Assembly: GCA_023487865.1 (NCBI GenBank)
Contig: JAMDBG010000017.1
Span: forward strand, 1 to 6,238
From: Deltaproteobacteria bacterium
GTDB lineage: Bacteria > Desulfobacterota > Syntrophia > Syntrophales > UBA5619
Length of the DNA stretch: 6,238 nucleotides
Reading direction: 5' to 3'
Within the stretch, counting starts at the first letter, position 1. Each line of letters starts with the position of its first letter. Below, piece by piece: positions 1 to 5,450 of this stretch. Under the pieces are notes generated by a model that saw nothing but the letters and a program-made list of their open reading frames with translations, did no database searches and was not told where the DNA came from. The position numbers were made by a program, and so were the translations under genes.

Positions 1-201
1 GATCAGCGTCCATAGGAGGGAGAGACCGTACTCGGAACCGGCCAGGGAATAGGTCGTGATCCCGCCTGCATCGTTGTCGACGTTGGAGGTGATGATCCCC
101 GGACCGATCAGGGCAAAAAAAAGCCCTAATGATTTCCAGATTTTTTTTTCAACAAAGGTCCGCCACAGACCGCGGAAGGTTCCAGTAAGATTTTCAACCA
201 T
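1..201 (-). CDS. Nramp-superfamily divalent metal transporter, N-terminal part
   Basis: This is the first 67 codons of a membrane transporter; the rest lies beyond the left edge. The start is the ATG at 201, 30 bp after the stop of the upstream gene, with GGAGG and AAGG upstream, though GGAGG sits rather far (16 nt) from the ATG. A short cytosolic head rich in Lys and Trp is followed by the first membrane segment (about residues 25-45), with Gly-Pro-Gly at 33-35 typical of Nramp/SLC11 TM1. Where canonical Nramp proteins have the unwound metal-binding Asp-Pro-Gly-Asn, this protein reads Asp-Ala-Gly-Gly (residues 44-47): the Asp is kept, the metal-ligand Asn is lost. Nramp proteins import Mn2+ or Fe2+ with protons; divergent members such as NRMT carry Mg2+. 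The substrate here is unknown, but the MgtE-like neighbour makes Mg2+ a reasonable guess. Family call is firm, substrate is inference. Confidence 0.82.
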   Translation of the reverse strand, partial: MVENLTGTFRGLWRTFVEKKIWKSLGLFFALIGPGIITSNVDNDAGGITTYSLAGSEYGLSLLWTLI

Positions 202-231
202 ATGTCGCTGCCGCCTTCCTCCGACATCACA

Positions 232-1491
232 CTATCTACCCAGTTTCGGCAACGCCACCTCGAGGAGATTTTTGAAGAGAATCACCCCTTTCAGGTGGTT
301 GTCGTCATCGACGACCGGCATGGCCAGCATGCCGTACTTGGCGAAATCCTCGGCGATACGGTCCTTGTGCTCCTCGATGTTCACCGCAACGATCCGAGTA
401 TCCATCAATTCCGAAAGGGCCCTCTCCGGGTCCGCCACGATCAGTTCGCGGAGACTCAACACACCGAGGATGTGACCCTCAGAGTCCACGATGTAGAGAT
501 AATAGATCAGATCCATATCCTCGGCATCGCGACGGATCGTTTCCATCGCCTCGCCCGCCGTCCGCTCAGGCGCAAAACTGAGGAAAGAGGTGGTCATGAG
601 TCCACCTGCATTCTCCTCAGGATGAGCCAGGAGTTCCTTAACATCCTGCGCTACATCCGTCTCCATCTCCTTGAGAATACCCTCTGCCTTGTCTTTCGGC
701 AAATCACCCAAGAGGTCGGTCGCTTCGGAGAGAGACATCTCCTCGATAATATCGGAGGCGTTAGCCATATCGAGATCTTCGATCAGGCTCACCTGGATCT
801 TCGGGTCGGTTTCTTCAAGGGTCTCGGCAGCCGTCTCCACGTCGAGGGAACGGAAGACCGCAGTGCGTTGATGGATATCGAGCTCCTCAATGATATCTGC
901 CAGATCGGCTGGATGGAGCTGTGCCAGCCGGTTCTGGGCGACGGTTAACCGGAGGAGATCCGGGGAAGAGACGGGCTGGACAAATTTCCAGGAGATCAAT
1001 TGATCCGTCATGGTGTAGTCAAAAAGCAGCTGGAAGAGAAAATTGATCGGGCGTTCCAACCCCACGCGGCGCAAGAGACCATGAAATCCCACATCGACAT
1101 GGACCAGGTAGAGGGTTTTTTGCGATTTGAGAAACTGTAGGTCGTTCACGCGCCGGATCTTTGCCCCGTCCGTGTCCACCACCTGCTTGTCCAGAAGAGT
1201 GTCCTTCAGCAACATTTCTCCCTGACGAAGCACCGGCGTCCGGAAGTCCCCTGCTTGAAGGGGATGAGCAACTAGCTTGCCGTCGACTTCCGCCATACGT
1301 CGCCATGGTAACAGGACGATCTTACCATCGGTGGCGCACAGGAGAATTTCCGTGACCGGCGGATACATCTCGCCGATGTTTCCTGTCAGGTCGAGTATCT
1401 TGCCAACGGGACGCCCTTCGGAATCAGAGATTTTTCGCCCTAGGAGTTCACTGAAATACAAAAAAACCTGGGGTTCCTGATTGACCGCCAT
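232..1491 (-). CDS. Soluble PRC-barrel / MgtE N-domain / CBS-pair protein, putative Mg2+ sensor
   Basis: This 419-residue protein starts at ATG 1491 behind a strong GGGAGGAG (1498-1505), 6 nt from the start codon. Residues about 12-75 and 85-145 look like two PRC-barrel-type beta domains (for example GRPVGKILDL at 27-36). Residues about 185-290 are an MgtE N domain: LHPADLADIIEEL at 192-204, then acidic helical repeats such as SDIIEEM and ATDLLGDL. Residues about 293-417 are a CBS pair, opening with the ENAGGLMT motif (293-300) that also begins the MgtE CBS region. In MgtE channels these N and CBS domains bind Mg2+ and gate the pore. Here there is no hydrophobic channel domain after the CBS pair; the protein ends at residue 419. 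With the Nramp-like gene 30 bp downstream in the same direction, I infer a cytosolic sensor or regulator of that transporter. Domain calls are from motif recognition; the regulatory role is inference. Confidence 0.88.
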   Translation of the reverse strand: MAVNQEPQVFLYFSELLGRKISDSEGRPVGKILDLTGNIGEMYPPVTEILLCATDGKIVLLPWRRMAEVDGKLVAHPLQAGDFRTPVLRQGEMLLKDTLLDKQVVDTDGAKIRRVNDLQFLKSQKTLYLVHVDVGFHGLLRRVGLERPINFLFQLLFDYTMTDQLISWKFVQPVSSPDLLRLTVAQNRLAQLHPADLADIIEELDIHQRTAVFRSLDVETAAETLEETDPKIQVSLIEDLDMANASDIIEEMSLSEATDLLGDLPKDKAEGILKEMETDVAQDVKELLAHPEENAGGLMTTSFLSFAPERTAGEAMETIRRDAEDMDLIYYLYIVDSEGHILGVLSLRELIVADPERALSELMDTRIVAVNIEEHKDRIAEDFAKYGMLAMPVVDDDNHLKGVILFKNLLEVALPKLGR

Positions 1492-1512
1492 GCTCGTCTC
1501 CTCCCGGTTTTT

Positions 1513-1525
1513 GTGCCTATAGCAC
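1513..1525. repeat. Inverted repeat over the -10 box, possible operator
   Basis: GTGC (1513-1516) and GCAC (1522-1525) flank a 5-nt centre that contains most of the minus-strand -10 box. Allowing one mismatch, the arms extend to 7 nt (TTTGTGC / GCACTAA). A repressor bound here would block the promoter. The perfect 10-bp palindrome AAAAGCTTTT lies nearby at 1542-1551, next to the -35 box. Short palindromes occur by chance, so this is only a candidate. Confidence 0.3.
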
Positions 1526-1543
1526 TAAACCAGAATATGTCAA
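1516..1543 (-). promoter_or_regulatory. Sigma70-type promoter for the MgtE-like/Nramp unit
   Basis: Read on the minus strand there is a perfect -35 TTGACA (1543-1538), a 16-nt spacer and TATAGG (1521-1516) preceded by TG at the extended -10 position. Transcription would begin near 1509-1510, only a few bases before the Shine-Dalgarno sequence at 1505-1498. The 5' leader is therefore about 20 nt, too short for a metal riboswitch. Confidence 0.7.
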
Positions 1544-1572
1544 AAGCTTTTTTAGAGTGCTCATCTTTAGGC

Positions 1573-1600
1573 TTGACACCATCCGTTCGTTTATTATAAA
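1573..1600 (+). promoter_or_regulatory. Sigma70-type promoter of the pyr operon
   Basis: There is a perfect -35 TTGACA (1573-1578), a 16-nt spacer and TATAAA (1595-1600) as -10. Transcription would begin near 1607-1608, giving a leader of about 148 nt before pyrR that contains the PyrR hairpin and the terminator. Its -35 box is 29 bp from that of the divergent promoter, so the two units share a compact control region. Confidence 0.75.
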
Positions 1601-1626
1601 AGCAGCATCGTCAGCAGGTGGTACAG

Positions 1627-1661
1627 ACCCTTTTAATTGAATCCGGTGAGGTTGAAAAGGG
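1627..1661 (+). promoter_or_regulatory. PyrR RNA-binding hairpin in the pyr leader
   Basis: The motif at 1640-1653 (AATCCGGTGAGGTT) fits the known PyrR binding-loop consensus ARUCCNGNGAGGYU at every defined position. It folds as in Bacillus: A-U, A-U, a bulged U, two C-G pairs and a GGUGA loop. A lower stem of seven perfect pairs joins CCCTTTT (1628-1634) to AAAAGGG (1655-1661). In the known mechanism PyrR loaded with UMP stabilises this hairpin and promotes termination downstream. Its position between promoter and terminator, directly ahead of pyrR, supports the call strongly. Confidence 0.9.
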
Positions 1662-1670
1662 GTGGTCGGT

Positions 1671-1736
1671 GTGGAATATTCAGCCATAAAGCGTTTAAGC
1701 GGGCCTTCTCTCATCAGGGGAAGGCTTTTTTTTTAA
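1671..1736 (+). CDS. Possible 21-residue pyr leader peptide spanning the attenuator
   Basis: A reading frame from GTG 1671 runs 21 codons to TAA 1734-1736. AAGGGG at 1657-1662 can pair with 16S rRNA (one G-U wobble) and lies 8 nt before the GTG. That sequence is almost entirely inside the 3' arm of the PyrR hairpin, so PyrR binding would hide it. The frame passes through the whole terminator stem and stops in the U-tract, and the peptide would end Arg-Leu-Phe-Phe. A coupled ribosome would prevent the terminator from folding. A GTG at 1662 is a possible alternative start; an in-frame TGA lies just upstream at 1653. A frame this short is open by chance fairly often, so the evidence is the arrangement rather than the peptide sequence. 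Confidence 0.4.
   Translation: MEYSAIKRLSGPSLIRGRLFF
1703..1734 (+). terminator. Intrinsic terminator (pyr attenuator)
   Basis: GCCTTCTC (1703-1710) pairs with GGGAAGGC (1718-1725): eight pairs including one G-U, closing a 7-nt loop, followed directly by nine T (1726-1734). It lies between the PyrR hairpin and pyrR, so it is an attenuator rather than the end of an upstream gene. An alternative pairing of GAAAAGG (1654-1660) with CCTTCTC (1704-1710), six of seven bases, would break both the PyrR hairpin and this stem and could act as a weak antiterminator. Confidence 0.88.
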
Positions 1737-1745
1737 TCGCAGGAT

Positions 1746-1749
1746 GAGG
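1746..1749 (+). promoter_or_regulatory. Ribosome binding site that decides the pyrR start
   Basis: GAGG at 1746-1749 is 6 nt before ATG 1756. The earlier in-frame ATG at 1744 overlaps this site and has only AGG directly touching it, so it cannot be used efficiently. This favours the 179-residue protein. Confidence 0.65.
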
Positions 1750-1755
1750 AAGCCA

Positions 1756-2295
1756 ATGGAGCAGAAAAAGGTCGTCATGGATGCAGAAGGGATAGACCGT
1801 TCCCTTACCCGCATCGCTTCAGAGATTCTGGAAAAGAACAAGGGGGGAGATGAACTGGTCCTTGTCGGTATCCGTACCGGGGGGGTCTTTCTGGCTGAAC
1901 GCTTGCAGAGGAAGATCTCCGGTATTGAGGGGAAGGAGATTCCCTTCGGGATCCTCGACATCACCCTCTACCGCGACGATCTTTCTACCTCCCACAGGAA
2001 ACCGAGGCTCGGGAAAACCGACATTCCCTTTTCCCTCGACAGCAAGAAGGTTATCCTCGTGGATGATGTCCTCTTTACCGGCCGGACGATCCGGGCGGCC
2101 ATGGATGCCCTCATTGACTTCGGCAGGCCAAAGTCGATTCAACTTGCCGTTCTTATAGACCGGGGCCACCGGGAGCTTCCCATCCGGGCCGATTTCGTCG
2201 GCAAAAACCTCCCCTCATCGTTATGGCAGGCCGTCAGTGTGAATCTGACTGAAAAGGATGGCAAGGATGAGGTGGTCATCGAGGATAGTGTATAG
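1756..2295 (+). CDS. pyrR: Bifunctional pyr operon regulator / uracil phosphoribosyltransferase PyrR
   Basis: PyrR binds the pyr leader RNA when loaded with UMP and lowers expression of the operon; PRPP opposes this. Most members also convert uracil and PRPP to UMP. The 179 residues match the family length (about 180). The start resembles other PyrR proteins (VVMDAEGIDRSLTRIASEI, 6-24). The PRPP-binding loop VILVDDVLFTGRT lies at 99-111, GIRTGGVFLAERL at 38-50 is the conserved N-terminal strand-loop, and AVLIDRGHRELPI followed by VGKNLPSS (131-155) is the PyrR-type C-terminal hood. An upstream in-frame ATG at 1744 would add four residues but is poorly placed for the ribosome. It is the first gene after the attenuator and therefore autoregulated; pyrB follows after 64 bp. 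It has the expected key motifs and looks functional. Confidence 0.96.
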   Translation: MEQKKVVMDAEGIDRSLTRIASEILEKNKGGDELVLVGIRTGGVFLAERLQRKISGIEGKEIPFGILDITLYRDDLSTSHRKPRLGKTDIPFSLDSKKVILVDDVLFTGRTIRAAMDALIDFGRPKSIQLAVLIDRGHRELPIRADFVGKNLPSSLWQAVSVNLTEKDGKDEVVIEDSV

Positions 2296-2299
2296 CCCT

Positions 2300-2333
2300 C
2301 AACCTTCGCGACCACAGGGATGCCCGACGGTTG
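2300..2333 (+). repeat. Imperfect hairpin between pyrR and pyrB
   Basis: CAACCTTCG (2300-2308) can pair with CGACGGTTG (2325-2333): eight pairs with one T-C mismatch around a 16-nt loop. No T-run follows, so it is not a terminator. It may influence mRNA stability or processing within the operon, or be chance; it lacks the PyrR motif. Confidence 0.35.
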
Positions 2334-2359
2334 CGATCCCATGTATATGAGGTTTAACC

Positions 2360-3283
2360 ATGAAATTAAGCAGGAAAGACATCCTCGGAATCAAGGAACT
2401 CTCCGTGGAGGAGATCACGCTCATTCTCGATACGGCGGACTCCTTCCTGGAGGTCTCTACCCGGGAGATCAAAAAGGTTCCGACGCTTCGCGGGAAAAGC
2501 GTAATCAATCTCTTCTATGAGGCAAGCACGCGGACACGGACGTCCTTTGAGATCGCCGCCAAGCGACTGAGTGCCGATACGATCAATATCTCTGCCTCAA
2601 CCAGCAGCGTCGTGAAAGGGGAGACCCTGATTGATACGGCGAAAAACATCGAGGCGATGAATCCGGACCTCATCGTGATCCGGCACAGCGCCGCCGGGGC
2701 GCCCCATATGCTCGCCTCACTGCTTCGGCAATCGATCATCAATGCCGGCGACGGGGCCCATGAACATCCCACCCAGGCGCTTCTGGACATGATGACGATC
2801 CGTTCCAGAAAGGGACGTATCGCCGGTCTCAAAGCAGCCATTATCGGCGACATTACCCACAGCCGGGTCGCCCGCTCGAACATCCACGGCCTGACCAAAA
2901 TGGGGGCGCATGTTGTCGTTTCCGGTCCTGCGACCATGCTTCCCCGCGACATCGAAACCCTGGGGGTTGTTCCCTGTGTCCGCATCGAAGAAGCGATCAA
3001 AGATGCGGATATTATCATGATGCTCCGCATTCAAACCGAGAGGGAAAAACAGAACGTGTTTCCCTCCCTGCGCGAATACGCGCAATATTTTTCCCTCAAT
3101 CCCAAAAACATCGTCCTCGCCCGTAAGGATTGCATCGTAATGCACCCGGGGCCGATGAACCGCGGTGTGGAAATCTCGCCGGAGATCGCTGATGGATCCC
3201 ATTCGGTCATCCTCGATCAGGTCACCAACGGTGTAGCTGTGAGGATGGCGCTTCTCTATCTCCTGACTGGAGGCAATTCATGA
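2360..3283 (+). CDS. pyrB: Aspartate carbamoyltransferase, catalytic chain
   Basis: PyrB joins carbamoyl phosphate and L-aspartate to N-carbamoyl-aspartate, the committed step of pyrimidine synthesis in the cytosol. The 307 residues are the normal length for the catalytic chain. The carbamoyl-phosphate domain shows STRTR at 56-60, the SSVVKGE loop with Lys86 that reaches into the neighbouring subunit, and HPTQ at 136-139. The aspartate domain shows HSRVARS (167-173), MLRIQTER (221-228, Arg223 and Gln225) and HPGPMNRG (262-269). ATG 2360 is preceded by GAGG (2349-2352) at 7 nt. The last codons overlap pyrC. No pyrI regulatory-chain gene is present in the window; control appears to be through PyrR. 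pyrB next to an active class I dihydroorotase suggests the two may form a complex, as in Aquifex, but this is inference. Confidence 0.97.
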   Translation: MKLSRKDILGIKELSVEEITLILDTADSFLEVSTREIKKVPTLRGKSVINLFYEASTRTRTSFEIAAKRLSADTINISASTSSVVKGETLIDTAKNIEAMNPDLIVIRHSAAGAPHMLASLLRQSIINAGDGAHEHPTQALLDMMTIRSRKGRIAGLKAAIIGDITHSRVARSNIHGLTKMGAHVVVSGPATMLPRDIETLGVVPCVRIEEAIKDADIIMMLRIQTEREKQNVFPSLREYAQYFSLNPKNIVLARKDCIVMHPGPMNRGVEISPEIADGSHSVILDQVTNGVAVRMALLYLLTGGNS

Positions 3284-4566
3284 CTCTCTTACTGAAAGGC
3301 GGCAGGCTGATCGATCCCTCCCGGAAGACGGACGGTGATGTGGATCTGCTGATCGAAGACGGCAAAATCACCAGAACCGGAAAGGATCTTCCGAGGGGGA
3401 AAAAGCCTTCCGGTGTCGAGGTATTGGATCTCAGCGGGAAATGGATCGTTCCCGGCCTGATCGATATGCACACCCATCTGCGGGAACCGGGATTCGAATA
3501 CAAAGAGACCATCGCTTCCGGAAGCGAGGCCGCCGTAACGGGCGGTTTTTGCTCCGTCGCCTGCATGCCCAACACGAATCCAGTGAACGACAGCCGGTCC
3601 GTTACCGAATTCATCCGAAGAAAAGCGAAAGAATGCGGCTTGGCGAATGTCTATCCGATTGCAGCGATCACTGTAAAATCGGAAGGGTCCTTCCTCAGCG
3701 AATTCTGGGATTTAAAGGATGCCGGCGCCGTCGGGCTCTCCGATGACGGGAAATCGGTCATGAATGCCTCTTTGATGCGCAGGGCGCTGGAATACGCCTC
3801 TTCACTGGATATGCCGGTCATCGTCCACTGCGAGGATAAAAACCTCTCCTCCGGCGGGGTGATGCATGAGGGCTCCGTGTCCACGGAACTGGGGCTTACC
3901 GGCATCCCGGCGATTGCCGAAGATGTCATGGTCTCCCGGGATCTTCTCCTGGCCGAATTCACCGGGGCGGCGGTACACATCGCCCATGTGAGCACCGCCG
4001 GGGCGGTCCGTCTGATCCGTGAAGCAAAGGCCCGCGGGGTCCGCGTCACCGCCGAAACAGCGCCCCACTATTTTTCACTGACCGATGAGGCGATTCGCGA
4101 TTTCGACACCAATGCCAAGGTCTACCCGCCGCTCCGCGGCGCGGAAGATCGAACAGCCGTCCGAGAGGGTCTCTCCGATGGTACACTTGACGTCATCGCA
4201 AGCGATCATGCCCCCCACGCCCGAACCGATAAGGAAGTGGAATTCGATTATGCGGCCAGCGGCCTGACGGGTCTCGAAACCTCACTGGCCCTCTCTCTCC
4301 GGCTGGTTGCCGACGGCGTCCTCACTCTCCCCGACCTGATCAAAAAGATGACCGTCAACCCGGCTCAAATCCTCCATATTTCCAAGGGCACCCTTGCCGT
4401 CGGCGCCGATGCCGATATCACCGTCATCGACCCGGAGAAGGTGTGGACGGTTGATCGCACGCTTTTTTGTTCCCGCGGCAAAAACTCTCCCTTCCACGGC
4501 TGGACGTTGACCGGCAAAACGGTCCTTACCATCGTCGGAGGCATCATCCGTTACCGTGATCTTTAG
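3280..4566 (+). CDS. pyrC: Dihydroorotase, class I, zinc-dependent
   Basis: This enzyme closes N-carbamoyl-aspartate to dihydroorotate, the third step of the pathway. At 428 residues it has the length of the class I (Bacillus/Aquifex-type) enzyme rather than the shorter E. coli type. The metal-binding residues are all visible: Asp62-Met-His64-Thr-His66, an SDDG turn with Asp155/Asp156, His183, His236, and SDHAPH with catalytic Asp309. This marks it as an active enzyme, not one of the metal-less PyrC' partners. MPNTNP at 96-101 and YPPLR at 282-286 are further family motifs. Start and stop overlap as ATGA with pyrB, behind GGAGG (3269-3273) at 6 nt, so translation is coupled. recO follows after 6 bp; carA, often next in related pyr operons, is not there. 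Confidence 0.97.
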   Translation: MTLLLKGGRLIDPSRKTDGDVDLLIEDGKITRTGKDLPRGKKPSGVEVLDLSGKWIVPGLIDMHTHLREPGFEYKETIASGSEAAVTGGFCSVACMPNTNPVNDSRSVTEFIRRKAKECGLANVYPIAAITVKSEGSFLSEFWDLKDAGAVGLSDDGKSVMNASLMRRALEYASSLDMPVIVHCEDKNLSSGGVMHEGSVSTELGLTGIPAIAEDVMVSRDLLLAEFTGAAVHIAHVSTAGAVRLIREAKARGVRVTAETAPHYFSLTDEAIRDFDTNAKVYPPLRGAEDRTAVREGLSDGTLDVIASDHAPHARTDKEVEFDYAASGLTGLETSLALSLRLVADGVLTLPDLIKKMTVNPAQILHISKGTLAVGADADITVIDPEKVWTVDRTLFCSRGKNSPFHGWTLTGKTVLTIVGGIIRYRDL

Positions 4567-4572
4567 AAAAAG

Positions 4573-5355
4573 ATGAACGCCAGGAATCAGTACCGAACGC
4601 AAGCGATCGTCCTGCGCATTTCAGACTACGGCGAATCGGACCGGATTGTCACCTTTTGCACCTCGGAATTCGGGAAACTGCGGGGGATCGCTAAAGGGGC
4701 GCGGCGAAGCCGGAAACGGTTTGCCAATGCCCTTGAACCGTTTTCCAACTCACATATCCTCTTTTCCCGCCGGGGACCGGATAGCCTGGCCCTGATCGAG
4801 AGTTCAGACGTCATCTGTCATTTTCCCGCGATCCGTGCCGATCTGGAAAAGACGCTCAGTGCCTCTTATTTGATCGACCTGACAGATCAGTTTACCCTGG
4901 AAGACAAAAAAAACGAGAAATTGTTCCAACTCCTCACCGGGTTTCTTCATCTTCTCGAAACCGTTCCCGCAAGGGAGTCCCTTCTCCGCTTCTTCGAGAT
5001 CCGCCTATTGAAACTCTCGGGGTATGATCCGCTCTTGGATCACTGTCGCGTTTGTAAAACACCCCTTGACAAAGAGACGGCCTACCGTTTCAAAGCGGCC
5101 GACGGCGGACTGACCTGTCTTGCCTGCCGTCCCGAAGGGCCGGATTCCCTCCCTGTTTCTCTCGGAACGATCCGCACGCTGCTTTTAGGGCGCGATCTGG
5201 CTATTGACAGGCTGGGACAGCTCCTGCTGTCGGATCGCTCTGCCGCCGAGAGTCGGCTTCTTCTCTCCGGCTTTATTCGCCACATCCTCGGAAAGGAACC
5301 CAAATCGGTCCATATCCTCAATGAAATCCGCCATATGGGAGTAGACAATTTATAA
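4573..5355 (+). CDS. recO: DNA repair protein RecO
   Basis: RecO acts with RecR (and RecF) to load RecA onto SSB-coated single-stranded DNA during gap repair and to anneal strands. The 260 residues match the family. The N-terminal OB-fold (about 5-80) opens with the characteristic YRTQAIVLRISDYGESDRI (7-25) and contains the basic stretch KGARRSRKR (41-49) likely to contact DNA. The middle is helical, and a zinc-finger-like knob follows with Cys158, Cys161, Cys182 and Cys185 all present. The start has no good Shine-Dalgarno sequence and lies 6 bp after the pyrC stop, which suggests translational coupling to pyrC. I see no terminator or promoter between them, so recO should share PyrR-controlled transcription unless a promoter lies within pyrC. 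Confidence 0.94.
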   Translation: MNARNQYRTQAIVLRISDYGESDRIVTFCTSEFGKLRGIAKGARRSRKRFANALEPFSNSHILFSRRGPDSLALIESSDVICHFPAIRADLEKTLSASYLIDLTDQFTLEDKKNEKLFQLLTGFLHLLETVPARESLLRFFEIRLLKLSGYDPLLDHCRVCKTPLDKETAYRFKAADGGLTCLACRPEGPDSLPVSLGTIRTLLLGRDLAIDRLGQLLLSDRSAAESRLLLSGFIRHILGKEPKSVHILNEIRHMGVDNL

Positions 5356-5361
5356 TTCGTA

Positions 5362-5390
5362 TTGACACCCACAGGTCGCCATGTTAAGAA
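5362..5390 (+). promoter_or_regulatory. Probable promoter for glyQ
   Basis: A perfect -35 TTGACA (5362-5367) is followed 17 nt later by TAAGAA (5385-5390), a weak -10 but with TG one base upstream (5382-5383), the extended -10 arrangement. It lies in the 95-bp recO-glyQ gap and would give a leader of about 54 nt. This would let glyQ be expressed independently of pyrimidine control; no terminator is visible after recO. Confidence 0.5.
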
Positions 5391-5440
5391 GCCAACGAAA
5401 AAATGATCGTAATATCAAGAAATAATGCACTATGAACCAC

Positions 5441-5448
5441 AGGAGGAG
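5441..5448 (+). promoter_or_regulatory. Ribosome binding site that decides the GTG start of glyQ
   Basis: AGGAGGAG at 5441-5448 sits just before GTG 5451. An in-frame TGA at 5433-5435 rules out any start further upstream, and the ATG at 5432 is in another frame that closes after 16 codons. The spacing is short (about 4 nt after GGAGG), but no other start fits the family N terminus. Confidence 0.75.
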
Positions 5449-5450
5449 AA

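Noticed and set aside
202..948. A long plus-strand reading frame (248 codons) opposite the MgtE-like gene.
   Set aside because: It lies antisense to a gene with clear domains, its product shows no recognisable family motif, and the opposite frame is convincingly coding. It is a codon-bias shadow.
1492..1515. An Mg2+-sensing riboswitch ahead of the MgtE-like gene.
   Set aside because: The promoter places the transcription start about 20 nt before the start codon, leaving no room.
1744..1758. ATG 1744 as the pyrR start (183 residues).
   Set aside because: It overlaps the GAGG site that serves ATG 1756 and lacks a spaced ribosome binding site; the 179-residue form fits the family.
2515..3202. 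Minus-strand reading frames of 161-171 codons opposite pyrB.
   Set aside because: pyrB is certain on the plus strand; these frames have no family resemblance.
5356..5450. A glycine T-box or other riboswitch ahead of glyQ.
   Set aside because: The 95-bp gap is too short for a full T-box and has neither the T-box sequence nor a terminator hairpin.
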